From JAVVEG01 sp041751425 (GTDB lineage Bacteria > Pseudomonadota > Gammaproteobacteria > Pseudomonadales > Pseudohongiellaceae), in contig JBGSXL010000008.1 in assembly GCA_041751425.1 (NCBI GenBank), forward strand, positions 124,001-188,000: a stretch of DNA of 64,000 nt, written 5' to 3'. The notes below the pieces were generated by a model. It worked only from the letters and a program-made list of their open reading frames with translations. It was not told the DNA's origin and made no database searches. A program made the position numbers and the translations under genes. Shown one piece after another: positions 1 to 9,432 of the stretch (position 1 is the stretch's first letter; every line of letters begins with the position of its first letter).

Positions 1-156
1 ACTTTGATCGTTGCTGCTGAGGGCGAATTGATAGCCCAGATAGCCCAAGGCTACCGGGGCGCCAAGGAGACAGACAGAGAGCAGGCCCTTTAACCATCCT
101 TTCAGAACTATCGTCTTGGTATGGCCGTACCGCTCATTGACGAGAATAACTTTCAT
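1..156 (-). CDS. M23 family metallopeptidase, N-terminal fragment
   Basis: The minus-strand frame opens with ATG at 156 and runs off the left edge, so 52 codons are visible. The protein begins MKVILVNERYGHTKTI and continues into a hydrophobic stretch (about residues 22-46) that looks like a membrane anchor. This start resembles the M23 (lysostaphin-type) peptidoglycan peptidase that follows lpxC in Pseudomonas-type genomes. The catalytic domain lies outside the window, so the family call rests on the N-terminus and on position. It is 41 bases downstream of lpxC on the same strand and could be co-transcribed with it. Confidence 0.65.
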   Translation of the reverse strand, partial: MKVILVNERYGHTKTIVLKGWLKGLLSVCLLGAPVALGYLGYQFALSSNDQS

Positions 157-197
157 GCTTCTGGTATTTCTCTTTTTGTTCCGCTGCGAATGTGCAA

Positions 198-1109
198 TCA
201 GGCTGCCAGAACAGGCTTCATATAGGAAATCGGCACATTGGTTTCGGTATCGAAACTGACGATTTCCCAAGCATCCTTGTTCTGTTCCAACGACCTTAAT
301 AATGCATTATTAAGCGCGTGTCCAGATTTATATCCTTTAAACTCCCCAATCAGGCCTTTACCCAACAGATAAAGATCGCCGATAGAGTCGAGTATTTTGT
401 GCTTTACGAACTCATCTTCATAGCGCAATCCGTCTTCATTCAACACTTTGTAGTCGCCTACCGCGATGGCATTGTCCATGCTGGCGCCTAGAGCCAGATT
501 GCGATTGCGCAACTCCTCAAACTCATGCATAAAGCCGAAAGTGCGGGCTCTGCTGACTTCCTTGACAAAAGAGGTGCTGGAAAAGTCGATACTGGCTGAT
601 TTGGTGTATTTACGGTAGACCGGGTGATCGTAAAGCAGCGTATAGCTGACCTTGAACCCGTCAAAAGGCTCCAGACTGACTGATTTATCACCGTCCTCTA
701 GACGAAGTAACTTTTTGATTCTTATAAATTTTTTGGCAGCGGGTTGCTCTTCAATACCCGCCGATTGAATGAGGAACACGAAGGGGCCGGCACTGCCGTC
801 CATGATCGGCACCTCGGGCGCACTGACGTCAATGTAGGCGTTATCTATACCCAAACCATACATGGCTGACATCAGATGCTCGATGGTGGAGATTCTGACA
901 TCTCCTTTGACGAGCGTCGTGGAAAGTGTGGTATCACCCACATGATCAGCGCGCGCCGGAATCTCTACCGCAGGGCTCAGATCCGTGCGCACAAAGATTA
1001 TACCAGTGTTGACAGGAGCAGGACGCAGCGTGAGGTAGACCTTCTCACCGGTATGTAAACCCACACCGGTAGCTCTGATAGCATTTTTCAAGGTTCGTTG
1101 TTTCAGCAT
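198..1109 (-). CDS. lpxC: UDP-3-O-acyl-N-acetylglucosamine deacetylase LpxC
   Basis: LpxC is the zinc enzyme that removes the N-acetyl group in the first committed step of lipid A synthesis in the cytoplasm. The 303-residue product has the family length. The zinc-ligand motif EHLMSA is near residues 77-82 with His78, HKILD near 236 supplies the second His and the Asp, and GHALNN near 264 carries the general-acid His. The ATG at 1109 (MLKQRTLKN) is preferred over an upstream in-frame ATG at 1151 because the family starts there. It closes the dcw cluster after ftsZ, separated by about 200 bases that contain a promoter-like sequence, so it may be transcribed separately. Confidence is very high. 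Confidence 0.98.
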   Translation of the reverse strand: MLKQRTLKNAIRATGVGLHTGEKVYLTLRPAPVNTGIIFVRTDLSPAVEIPARADHVGDTTLSTTLVKGDVRISTIEHLMSAMYGLGIDNAYIDVSAPEVPIMDGSAGPFVFLIQSAGIEEQPAAKKFIRIKKLLRLEDGDKSVSLEPFDGFKVSYTLLYDHPVYRKYTKSASIDFSSTSFVKEVSRARTFGFMHEFEELRNRNLALGASMDNAIAVGDYKVLNEDGLRYEDEFVKHKILDSIGDLYLLGKGLIGEFKGYKSGHALNNALLRSLEQNKDAWEIVSFDTETNVPISYMKPVLAA

Positions 1110-1219
1110 AAAGTCGTTATTCCTGTTATATAAGTGGCGCCAACAAATCACTGGGTACTTGGATATTCGCGGTCATTCTCTGACCGGTTCTTCGTACGTC
1201 AGGTAAAGCGCAGGCGGCG

Positions 1220-1248
1220 ATAATAGCAAATTTAGGTTAAGAACCCAA
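1220..1248 (-). promoter_or_regulatory. Candidate sigma70 promoter for lpxC
   Basis: On the minus strand TTGGGT (1248-1243) and TATTAT (1225-1220) are separated by exactly 17 bases and lie about 110 bases upstream of the lpxC start. The -35 hexamer falls inside one arm of a 7-bp inverted repeat (AGAACCC/GGGTTCT, 1240-1265) that could form a hairpin after ftsZ. There is no T-run, so that hairpin is not a clear terminator. Confidence 0.5.
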
Positions 1249-1312
1249 CATATTGATCGGGTTCTCAGTGCCAGAGGTCTCTATCCAGCACTGGTTTCGG
1301 GCCTTACGGCCA

Positions 1313-2485
1313 TCAGTCTGCTTGCCGGCGCAGGAATGCCGGAATATCCAGATAATCCATATCCGTATCAGCACCTACAGCTCTTGCCAGGCCAGATTGC
1401 GGCATAGTGTGTGCAGTGGCGGTACGCGTGCGCATCGCAGCCGGTCTGTCCAGTTGTCGATAGTCAGGAATCGCTGGTGCTTTCTGGTAAGTGTTATCTA
1501 CCACCTTGGTTGGACGCTCCGCCGCCACTTTGCTGCCCAAACCAGTAGCAACAACGGTTACGCGGATCTCTTCTCCCATATCCGGATCGATAACGGTACC
1601 AACAACGACTGTTGCATCGTCAGACGCAAACTCCGCAATAGTGTCACCCACTTCAGTAAATTCACCCAGAGACAGATTTTCGCCGGCAGTGATGTTGACC
1701 AGTATCCCGCGCGCACCCTGCAGGTTGACGTCTTCAAGCAATGGGCTGCGAATCGCTGCCTCCGCTGCTTCTCTGGCACGACTCTCACCCGTAGCGTATC
1801 CGGTACCCATCATGGCCATTCCCATCTCAGACATCACCGTACGAACATCAGCAAAATCCACATTGATAATGCCCGGACGAATGATCAGATCTGCTATGCC
1901 TTTTACCGCGCCCAGCAAGACATCGTTGGCCGCACGGAAAGCATCCAGCAGCGTGGCATTTTTGCCGAGCACATCCAACAATTTCTCATTGGGAATGGTT
2001 ATCAATGAGTCGACATGTTGTGATAACTCAGCAATTCCTTCTTCTGCAATTAATGCACGCTTTTTACCTTCAAATGGGAAAGGCCGCGTTACCACTGCTA
2101 CCGTCAGGATGCCAAGCTCGCGTGCAACTTCTGCAAATATCGGTGCTGCACCGGTACCAGTGCCACCACCCATACCCGCGGTGATGAAAACCATATCGGC
2201 ACCCGACAGGATCTCGGCTATTTCATCGCGATCCTCCAGGGCGGCCTGTCGACCGATGGCTGGATTGGCCCCTGCACCAAGCCCCTTGGTAACGGCATTG
2301 CCCATCTGCAAAAGCGTTTTGGCATGCATATTATTCAGCGCTTGAGCATCCGTATTGGCACATACAAAATCTACGCCCTCTACATTACTGGCGATCATGT
2401 GGCGCACTGCGTTGCCACCACCACCACCGACTCCGATCACCTTGATCACTGCACTTTGTGGAACGCTATCGACCAGTTCAAACAT
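1313..2485 (-). CDS. ftsZ: Cell division protein FtsZ
   Basis: FtsZ is the tubulin-like GTPase that polymerises at midcell into the Z ring. The 390-residue product carries the tubulin signature GGGTGTG at residues 106-112, the glycine-rich nucleotide-binding loop near residues 18-24, and NVDFADV in the T7 region that completes GTP hydrolysis in the next subunit. A low-complexity linker ends in the conserved C-terminal peptide DYLDIPAFLRRQ, which binds FtsA and ZipA. It lies 65 bases after ftsA and is the last division gene of the cluster. Confidence 0.99.
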   Translation of the reverse strand: MFELVDSVPQSAVIKVIGVGGGGGNAVRHMIASNVEGVDFVCANTDAQALNNMHAKTLLQMGNAVTKGLGAGANPAIGRQAALEDRDEIAEILSGADMVFITAGMGGGTGTGAAPIFAEVARELGILTVAVVTRPFPFEGKKRALIAEEGIAELSQHVDSLITIPNEKLLDVLGKNATLLDAFRAANDVLLGAVKGIADLIIRPGIINVDFADVRTVMSEMGMAMMGTGYATGESRAREAAEAAIRSPLLEDVNLQGARGILVNITAGENLSLGEFTEVGDTIAEFASDDATVVVGTVIDPDMGEEIRVTVVATGLGSKVAAERPTKVVDNTYQKAPAIPDYRQLDRPAAMRTRTATAHTMPQSGLARAVGADTDMDYLDIPAFLRRQAD

Positions 2486-2550
2486 AAAGCCCCCTATTGC
2501 GCTTTGTAGTAAATTGTATTTTGTTAACTCGTTTTCTGTTTTCGGTACTG

Positions 2551-3786
2551 CTAAAAATTTTTCTTTATCCAGTTTTTAATCTGTGCAAATAGATTTACCT
2601 GCTGATCTTTTCCTGGTGAAAATGAGCCCCGCTCCTGATGTTGTTTGAGTCCATACAGGAGCAAACCTACTCCTGTGGAGTAAATCGGATTTCTGACGAT
2701 GTCCGCTAATCCTCTGACATTCTGTGGAGAGCCGATGCGCACCGGCATATGGAAGATTTCCTCAGCCAGTTCAACGACGCCTTCCATCTTGCTGGTGCCA
2801 CCCGTCAACACGATGCCGGCGGCCAACAGATTCTCAAATCCGCTGCGTTGCAATTCGGCGCGCACCAACGTAAAGAGTTCGTCATAGCGCGGCTCCACAA
2901 CTTCAGCCAACGCCTGACGCGATAACTCGCGCGCAGGCCTGTCACCAACACTGGGAACTTTGATGGTTTCGTCGGCGCTGGCCAGCTGTGTCAGTGCACA
3001 GGCATACTTGATTTTTATCTCGTCGGCGTTCTCGGTGGGCGTACGCAGTGCCATGGCGATATCATTAGTCACCTGATCGCCAGCAATGGGAATTACACCC
3101 GTGTGACGTATGGCGCCTTCAGTGAAAACGGCTATATCCGTAGTACCACCACCTATATCCACCATGCAGACGCCGAGCTCCTTCTCATCGTCCGTCAGTA
3201 CAGCATAACTGGAGGCCAGTTGTTCCAGGATTATTTCTTCCGCCACAAGACCACAGCGCTTGATACATTTCTCTATGTTCTGCACGGCATTGATTGCGCA
3301 AGTAACCAGGTGCACCTTGGCTTCCAGGCGCACACCAGACATTCCTAAGGGCTCTTTCACACCTTCCTGAGAGTCTATGATGTACTCCTGCGGCAGAATA
3401 TGCAGAACCTTCTGATCGGCGGGTATCGCGACAGCCTGTGCCGCGTCTATAACGCGTTCGATATCTGCGCGCATCACTTCACCATCACGAATAGCAACAA
3501 TGCCATGTGAGTTCATGCTGCGAATATGACTGCCAGCGATGCCAGCGTACACAGATTGAATCTGACAGCCTGCCATCAGTTCAGCCTCTTCAACAGCGCG
3601 CTGAATTGACTCGACTGTGGATTCGATATTCACAACAGTTCCCTTTTTCAAACCACGGGACCGGTGGCTTCCGATACCTATGATGTCGAGACTGCCATCC
3701 GCCTTGATTTCACCCACAATGGCAACAACTTTCGAGGTGCCTATATCAAGACCTACTATAATGTTCGCATTTGTGCCAGCGCTCAT
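2551..3786 (-). CDS. ftsA: Cell division protein FtsA
   Basis: FtsA is an actin-like ATPase that tethers FtsZ filaments to the inner membrane and recruits later divisome proteins. The 411-residue protein begins with the phosphate-1 motif GLDIGTSKV near residue 13 and has a second phosphate motif VDIGGGTTD near residue 205. It ends in a basic amphipathic segment (FAQIKNWIKKNF) matching the membrane-targeting helix. It sits between ftsQ and ftsZ, the usual order. Confidence 0.98.
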   Translation of the reverse strand: MSAGTNANIIVGLDIGTSKVVAIVGEIKADGSLDIIGIGSHRSRGLKKGTVVNIESTVESIQRAVEEAELMAGCQIQSVYAGIAGSHIRSMNSHGIVAIRDGEVMRADIERVIDAAQAVAIPADQKVLHILPQEYIIDSQEGVKEPLGMSGVRLEAKVHLVTCAINAVQNIEKCIKRCGLVAEEIILEQLASSYAVLTDDEKELGVCMVDIGGGTTDIAVFTEGAIRHTGVIPIAGDQVTNDIAMALRTPTENADEIKIKYACALTQLASADETIKVPSVGDRPARELSRQALAEVVEPRYDELFTLVRAELQRSGFENLLAAGIVLTGGTSKMEGVVELAEEIFHMPVRIGSPQNVRGLADIVRNPIYSTGVGLLLYGLKQHQERGSFSPGKDQQVNLFAQIKNWIKKNF

Positions 3787-3883
3787 AGCCTGGGTTCTCC
3801 CTTCAGCAACCGAGATGATTGGCTGTAGTCTTTCCTTTCAGGAACTGCTGCAATACACATAAAAATATCTATCTCCAAATTCT

Positions 3884-4735
3884 TCATAGTGCTGCTACGC
3901 CAGCTTCAACTTCTTTCATACTTATCGAAATACCATTCCTGTAACGCAGATCTACCGTACCGAGATTTCCCATTTCAGTGTGCATATGCTTGTCATGAAA
4001 AGTAATGAAGCGCTGCAACCTCTCAAGCACATGTTCCCTGCCGATGTTGACTACCACACCATCTGTCACAGTGACGCTCCAGCTGCCTCTTTCATTCAAC
4101 GACAATTCACGAATCCGTAATCCCGATGTCAGTAATAATTGATTGAAGAGTTGGTACTGTTCCATCATCAGCGGATGCATACCTTCAGGACCGCGCAGCA
4201 TTGGTAATGAAATTCCCGCATCAATTACCGCCGGTTTGAAAACTGCGGCTTGTTGATTCAACAGGCCATCATCACCCCAACGTGCAATGGGCACTTCTTC
4301 GCGAATAGCAACGGCTAATGCATCTGGCCACACCCGTCGGATCACCGCCTTTTCAATCCACGGGTGGTTCTCCAACTCCATTTTCAAGGCACCGACGTCC
4401 AGCCCGAAGAACCCCTTACCCAGATACAAGGCCAGCACCGATCGCACTTCCATTTCACCCACACGCTGCAGTGGCGTTTCCATGCGCACACTGACGATGG
4501 GGCTGTTGATGTACTCTGCGAGCGCTTCCGAATGCTGCATAAACAATGTGACGCTGGAAGCCAGCAACAGCAATGACAGAACCCAAAGCCGACCACGATT
4601 GGAATGCGCCACTTCCGGCTCGGCAGGAAGTGGTGCTTTGTAACGGACTGTAGTTTTCGGACGCACGGGACGTTGCGGTCCTTCGTCAGTACCGACATAA
4701 GCGGAAAAAGAAATGTCAGGATCTTTACGCTGCAT
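3884..4735 (-). CDS. ftsQ: Cell division protein FtsQ
   Basis: FtsQ is a bitopic membrane protein that forms the FtsQLB complex and links early to late divisome assembly. The 283-residue product has a proline- and arginine-rich cytoplasmic tail, one membrane segment near residues 48-65 (LWVLSLLLLASSVTLF), a POTRA domain (about 75-150) and the beta domain with the FHDKHMH region. The start overlaps the end of ddl by 11 bases, which suggests translational coupling. Confidence 0.96.
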   Translation of the reverse strand: MQRKDPDISFSAYVGTDEGPQRPVRPKTTVRYKAPLPAEPEVAHSNRGRLWVLSLLLLASSVTLFMQHSEALAEYINSPIVSVRMETPLQRVGEMEVRSVLALYLGKGFFGLDVGALKMELENHPWIEKAVIRRVWPDALAVAIREEVPIARWGDDGLLNQQAAVFKPAVIDAGISLPMLRGPEGMHPLMMEQYQLFNQLLLTSGLRIRELSLNERGSWSVTVTDGVVVNIGREHVLERLQRFITFHDKHMHTEMGNLGTVDLRYRNGISISMKEVEAGVAAL

Positions 4736-5672
4736 CTTTCACCAGTGTCGTCTGCAAAATTGTCATAACCAATTGCTCGAAATTCAGTCCGACTTGTGCT
4801 GCTGCCATCGGCATCAGACTGTGGTCTGTCATACCTGGCACCGTGTTCACTTCCAGCAGCCAGAACACACCGTTCAGGTCCTGCATCACATCTACTCGGC
4901 CCCAGCCTGCGCAACCCACTGCATCGAAAGCGCGTTTGCATACATCCAGCAGTTCCTGCTCTTTGGCCATGGTCAAACTGGTTGGGCAAATGTATTGCGT
5001 ATCGTTGGCAATGTACTTGGCGTCGTAGTCATAGAACACGTGGTGAGTTCGCAATTCGATTGCAGGCAGCGCCGTATCTGCCAGAATTGCGACAGTAAAC
5101 TCAGCACCTTTGATGCGCTTCTCTGCCATCACTTCCGAATCAAACGCATTCGCTTTCTGAAAAGCTTCCAACAATTGTTTGGCACTACCAGCTATTGACA
5201 TGCCAATGCTGGAACCTTCACGCACGGGTTTTACGACCACCTCATGCATGTCATCAATGATCTTCTGCCAGTCACTGCCTTCGTGCAGAAATTCAAAAGG
5301 AGGTGTGCTGATACCCAGCGCGCGCCACAATAATTTGGTCTTGATCTTGTCCATTGCCAGCGCTGAGGCCAGAACTCCACTGCCTGTATACGGTAAGCGC
5401 ATGAACTCCAGCAGTCCCTGCAACTTGCCATCTTCGCCGCCACGGCCATGCAGAATATTGAAGACACGCTCTATCTTCAGATCGCGAAGTTGCGTGATCA
5501 GATTTTTGTCAACATCAATTGCAACGACATCCACGCCCTGATTCTGCAATGCTTTCAATACAGCATTGCCACTGAGCAAAGAAATTTCGCGCTCTGCTGA
5601 ATTGCCGCCCAAAAGCACGGCAACGCGACCCAGCTTTTCGATAATCGATTTTTCGTCTGTCTTACTCATCAC
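4725..5672 (-). CDS. ddl: D-alanine--D-alanine ligase
   Basis: This is an ATP-grasp enzyme that joins two D-alanines for the tip of the peptidoglycan pentapeptide. The 315-residue protein shows VAVLLGGNSAEREISL at the N-terminus, FNILHGRGGEDG near residue 72, and the metal-binding stretch WLLEVNTVPGMTDHSL near residues 280-295. Its place between murC and ftsQ is that of ddlB. The first two codons are both ATG, so the exact start could be one codon later. It overlaps ftsQ by 11 bases. Confidence 0.97.
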   Translation of the reverse strand: MMSKTDEKSIIEKLGRVAVLLGGNSAEREISLLSGNAVLKALQNQGVDVVAIDVDKNLITQLRDLKIERVFNILHGRGGEDGKLQGLLEFMRLPYTGSGVLASALAMDKIKTKLLWRALGISTPPFEFLHEGSDWQKIIDDMHEVVVKPVREGSSIGMSIAGSAKQLLEAFQKANAFDSEVMAEKRIKGAEFTVAILADTALPAIELRTHHVFYDYDAKYIANDTQYICPTSLTMAKEQELLDVCKRAFDAVGCAGWGRVDVMQDLNGVFWLLEVNTVPGMTDHSLMPMAAAQVGLNFEQLVMTILQTTLVKDAA

Positions 5673-5706
5673 GCTCTCAACTCCAACTTCGGGTTGGTTG
5701 TAAAAT

Positions 5707-7152
5707 TTATGAGTTCAAAACCACGCCTTCACTCACCAGTTTCTTCGCTAACAAACCTACACTGCCGGCACCTTGCGTAATCACAATATCCCCGGGGCGC
5801 AAAATATCCGTTAACACGGCTCTCACATCGTTGTCATTCGTAACGAGCACTGGATCAATTTTTCCGCGCAATCGTATACTGCGACACAAGCTACGAGAGT
5901 CAGCTCCTGCTATTGATTCTTCACCAGCCGAATACACATCCAGCATCAACAGCACGTCCACCTCCGACAACACCTTTACGAAGTCGTCATACAAGTCACG
6001 TGTACGCGTGAAACGATGCGGCTGATAAATCATTACCACGCGAGCATCAGCCCATCCGCCTCGCAAAGCATTGATGGTCGCCATCACTTCGCTGGGGTGA
6101 TGTCCGTAATCATCCAGCAACATAATGCTGCCACCCGCAACCGGAAAATGCCCTTGAATGTCGAACCTTCTGCCAACTCCCTGAAATTTGCCCAGACCTG
6201 CGCAAATATGTTCGTCCGCTATTCCTTCATCGCTGGCAATTGCAATGGCAGCGGTCGCGTTCAACGCATTGTGGCGGCCAGGTATACTCAGATTTATCTT
6301 CAATGCTTCACTTCTATCCGGCCGAATCACTTCAAAATCTGTAAACTGCTTGTTCTGAGTCATATTGATGATTCGATAGTCCGCTTTTTCAGAGAACCCG
6401 TAAGTAATTTTCGGGCGTGATACCTGTGGCAGTATCTCTGCGACAACGGGGTCATCGATACACAAAACGGCCAACCCATAGAAAGGCAAATTATGGAGAA
6501 ACTCGACAAAGTATTTTTTGAGCTTGTTGAAATCACCATCGTAAGTGCCCATGTGGTCTGCATCTATATTTGTGACAGCTGCTACCATGGGTTGAAGGTG
6601 CAGGAAAGATGCATCGCTTTCATCGGCTTCCGCCACCAGATAGCGACTCTCTCCCAACCGAGCATTTACACCTGCGCTATTGAGCAAACCGCCAATCACG
6701 AATGTTGGATCAAGCCCCGCCTCTGCAAATATTGACGCAACCAGACTGGTCGTTGTGGTTTTTCCATGTGTTCCAGCTATTGCTATCGCGTGACGATAGC
6801 GCATCAGCTCCGCTAACATTTCCGCACGCGGGATAATCGGCTTACCCGTTTTCTTCGCCTGCTTCAGCTCCGGATTGTTTTGCGCAACTGCACTTGAGTA
6901 CACAACCACATCCGCCTTCTCTATATTGGCTTTATCGTGGCCAATAAATACCTTTACACCAAGAGACTCGAGACGCTCCGTGACAGATGTCGCTTTAATG
7001 TCCGACCCGGTTACGCAATACCCCTGGTTGAATAAAACTTCCGCGATACCACACATGCCTGCGCCGCCAATACCTACAAAATGGATGACTTTGATTCTGC
7101 GCATCTCAGGTACCTGATGCAGTTTTTTAACTTTCAGGCTTTCATGCTGCAT
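5707..7152 (-). CDS. murC: UDP-N-acetylmuramate--L-alanine ligase MurC
   Basis: MurC adds L-alanine to UDP-MurNAc, the first Mur ligase step. The ATG at 7152 gives 481 residues, the usual length. It begins MQHESLKVKKLHQVP, has the dinucleotide-like motif HFVGIGGAGM near residue 25 and the ATP P-loop GTHGKTTTT near residue 125, and ends in the usual C-terminal ligase domain (QPHRFTRTRDL). A longer frame to 7194 exists, but it would extend deep into murG and lacks family support. The chosen start overlaps murG by 11 bases. Confidence 0.97.
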   Translation of the reverse strand: MQHESLKVKKLHQVPEMRRIKVIHFVGIGGAGMCGIAEVLFNQGYCVTGSDIKATSVTERLESLGVKVFIGHDKANIEKADVVVYSSAVAQNNPELKQAKKTGKPIIPRAEMLAELMRYRHAIAIAGTHGKTTTTSLVASIFAEAGLDPTFVIGGLLNSAGVNARLGESRYLVAEADESDASFLHLQPMVAAVTNIDADHMGTYDGDFNKLKKYFVEFLHNLPFYGLAVLCIDDPVVAEILPQVSRPKITYGFSEKADYRIINMTQNKQFTDFEVIRPDRSEALKINLSIPGRHNALNATAAIAIASDEGIADEHICAGLGKFQGVGRRFDIQGHFPVAGGSIMLLDDYGHHPSEVMATINALRGGWADARVVMIYQPHRFTRTRDLYDDFVKVLSEVDVLLMLDVYSAGEESIAGADSRSLCRSIRLRGKIDPVLVTNDNDVRAVLTDILRPGDIVITQGAGSVGLLAKKLVSEGVVLNS

Positions 7153-8260
7153 CGCAAGCCTCCATGCAAGCTTTCGCAACCAATTCAGTTGCATCAGGTT
7201 GCGCGAGCGCCAGCGCCGCAGCTGCCATACTTTCCAATTTGCTTCTGTCGCGCATCAGTTTGGTAATGGTCTGGTATAAATGCTCGGCATTGAGTTCTGG
7301 CTGCGGCATTAACACTGCTGCCCCTGCCTTACTCAGGCTTTCAGCATTTCTGGTTTGATGATCATCCACAGCATGAGGGAAAGGCACCAGAATTGAAGGC
7401 ACTCCGGCAACAGTCAATTCACTTAGTGTCAAAGCTCCGGCCCGGCATATCACAATATCAGCCTGGCTATAGGCACTGGCCATGTCAGTGATAAAAGGTT
7501 CGACCCTAAATTCAGCAATTCCGTGCAACTGGCACTCTTTATACAGGGCTTGAGTTTCCAGCAGATTATTCTTCCCGGTTTGATGCAGAATCTGTGGTCT
7601 TTCGGTGGCAGGAAACAGGCCCAGCATTTGTGGAATAACCTTGTTAATTGCTACCGCCCCCAAGCTACCGCCCAGAACAAGAATTCTAAATATTTTTGCG
7701 CTCGCCGATGCACGCTTTGTTGCACAGACGGAATGAATCTCCTTACGCACGGGGTTACCCGTTGTCTGCAATTTCGAACTGGGTTTGAAGGTTTCCGGGA
7801 ACGCCTGCATCACGTGGTCTGCAATACGTGCCAGCAGTTTATTGCTGAAGCCTGCTATAGCATTCTGTTCATGTATTAGCAGCTTGCGGCCTGTCAACTT
7901 TGCAGCAACCCCACCGGGCCCGGTCACATAGCCTCCCATGCCAAGAACGCAGCACGGATCTACCTTGCGTAACAGTGCGATAGCTTGCCAGGTTGACTGC
8001 AACAACATGAACGGAGCCATCAGCAGACCGCCAATTCCTTTGCCGCGCAGCCCATTCACAGAGAGGAAATTCAGGTTTATTGCAGTGCCCTGTAACACCT
8101 GCACTTCCATACCTTTTCTTGTGCCCAGCCACTCAACGCTGTAACCGCGCTCAAGCAAATAGTCCGCTATACTCAATGCAGGGAAAATATGGCCACCGGT
8201 TCCAGCGGCCATGATCAATACTGTTTTTCTATTAGGGGTTCTTGGCGCCATCGTGCTCAT
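7142..8260 (-). CDS. murG: UDP-GlcNAc:lipid I N-acetylglucosaminyltransferase MurG
   Basis: MurG is the peripheral inner-membrane glycosyltransferase (GT28) that turns lipid I into lipid II. The 372-residue protein carries the G-loop AAGTGGHIFPAL near residues 17-28, a second G-loop VLGGSLGA near residue 194, and the nucleotide-binding region CRAGALTLSE near residue 274. Its start shares an ATGA overlap with the ftsW stop (8257-8260), indicating coupled translation. Confidence 0.97.
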   Translation of the reverse strand: MSTMAPRTPNRKTVLIMAAGTGGHIFPALSIADYLLERGYSVEWLGTRKGMEVQVLQGTAINLNFLSVNGLRGKGIGGLLMAPFMLLQSTWQAIALLRKVDPCCVLGMGGYVTGPGGVAAKLTGRKLLIHEQNAIAGFSNKLLARIADHVMQAFPETFKPSSKLQTTGNPVRKEIHSVCATKRASASAKIFRILVLGGSLGAVAINKVIPQMLGLFPATERPQILHQTGKNNLLETQALYKECQLHGIAEFRVEPFITDMASAYSQADIVICRAGALTLSELTVAGVPSILVPFPHAVDDHQTRNAESLSKAGAAVLMPQPELNAEHLYQTITKLMRDRSKLESMAAAALALAQPDATELVAKACMEACDAA

Positions 8261-9432
8261 CGCGTACCCCCTTTCGAGGAAATTGCATTCTCGTACTGAA
8301 TACGCACCAGTAATGCAACCAGGAAAAAGCTCAATAGCAAACTGTTACCGCCGTAACTCAGGAATGGCAGTGTTAACCCTTTTGTCGGCAGCAGACCTGT
8401 GTTAACGCCAAGATTGATCAATACCTGTGTGGCGAACAGCAAGCCGATTCCATATGCAACGTAGGCAGGGAAAAGATCACCACGCGTTTCCGCTTCTGTG
8501 CCAACTTTAAAGGCCAGCGTAATCAGAGCTACAAATAATCCGATTACCAGCAATACGCCGAACATGCCCAGCTCTTCTGCAATAATGGCGAGAATAAAAT
8601 CAGTATGCGCCTCTGGCAGGAAATACAATTTCTGGATGCTGTTACCTAACCCCATGCCAAACCATTCACCACGACCGAAACCTATTAACGCCTGAGTTAG
8701 TTGATATCCTTCTCCATATACATACTCCGCAGCCCATGGATTGAGATACGACGTGAGCCGGTCGATGACATAAGGTTTCATGATTGCCAGGCTGCCCACA
8801 GCGGTTAAGCACACAGCTACAATTAGAATAAATCGATGCAACCTGGCGCCAGCCAGGAAAAGCATGCTGAAGGCAGTTACCATCAGGATAACCATAGCGC
8901 CGTGATCGGGTTCAAAATGTAATAGCACGATGGCCGCTCCCAAGATGGCCATCGGTTTGGCGAATCCGGACCAGCGCTCGATAACTTCATCTCGATGGCG
9001 TTCCAGAAACGCTGCCATGTATAGGACCAGGAATATCTTCGCCATCTCGGAAGGTTGCAGATTATAAAAACCGAGATCGATCCAGCGTGCACTGCCATTG
9101 ACTACTTTGCCCACGCCCGGCACCAGAACCAGCAACAATAAAAGAAATGAAAACAGCAACAACATTGCGCTGGCCGAATACCAGATCCGCAACGGAACGT
9201 AGATTGTCACCAGGGCAATCAGGCCACCCAGTGCCACAAAAACCAGTTGACGCTTCAAAAAGAAGAACGGGTCATCATGCATGCTGTTGGCTAGTTCGAT
9301 GGACGCCGAAGTCATCATCAGTAAACCGATTCCAAGCAGGAGAGTTGCCACCAGCACAAAACTATTTACCGCCGAACCCTCGTGGCTCGCAGCGACGGAT
9401 CTGCGCATGTATCCCGCGGTGTTGGCAATCAT
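8257..9432 (-). CDS. ftsW: Peptidoglycan glycosyltransferase FtsW
   Basis: FtsW is a SEDS-family polytopic membrane enzyme that polymerises glycan strands at the septum with its partner FtsI. The ATG at 9432 gives 391 residues and an ATGA overlap with murD. A longer frame to 9507 would run into murD. About ten hydrophobic segments are visible. The conserved SEDS loop region WIDLGFYNLQPSEMAK and the C-terminal signature LPFLSYGGNSLL are present. It lies between murD and murG as expected. Confidence 0.97.
   Translation of the reverse strand: MIANTAGYMRRSVAASHEGSAVNSFVLVATLLLGIGLLMMTSASIELANSMHDDPFFFLKRQLVFVALGGLIALVTIYVPLRIWYSASAMLLLFSFLLLLLVLVPGVGKVVNGSARWIDLGFYNLQPSEMAKIFLVLYMAAFLERHRDEVIERWSGFAKPMAILGAAIVLLHFEPDHGAMVILMVTAFSMLFLAGARLHRFILIVAVCLTAVGSLAIMKPYVIDRLTSYLNPWAAEYVYGEGYQLTQALIGFGRGEWFGMGLGNSIQKLYFLPEAHTDFILAIIAEELGMFGVLLVIGLFVALITLAFKVGTEAETRGDLFPAYVAYGIGLLFATQVLINLGVNTGLLPTKGLTLPFLSYGGNSLLLSFFLVALLVRIQYENAISSKGGTR

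Noticed and set aside
1491..2345. A 284-codon open frame on the plus strand opposite ftsZ
   Set aside because: It mirrors the strong codon bias of ftsZ, has no ribosome site, and its Ser/Ala/Pro-rich product resembles no family.
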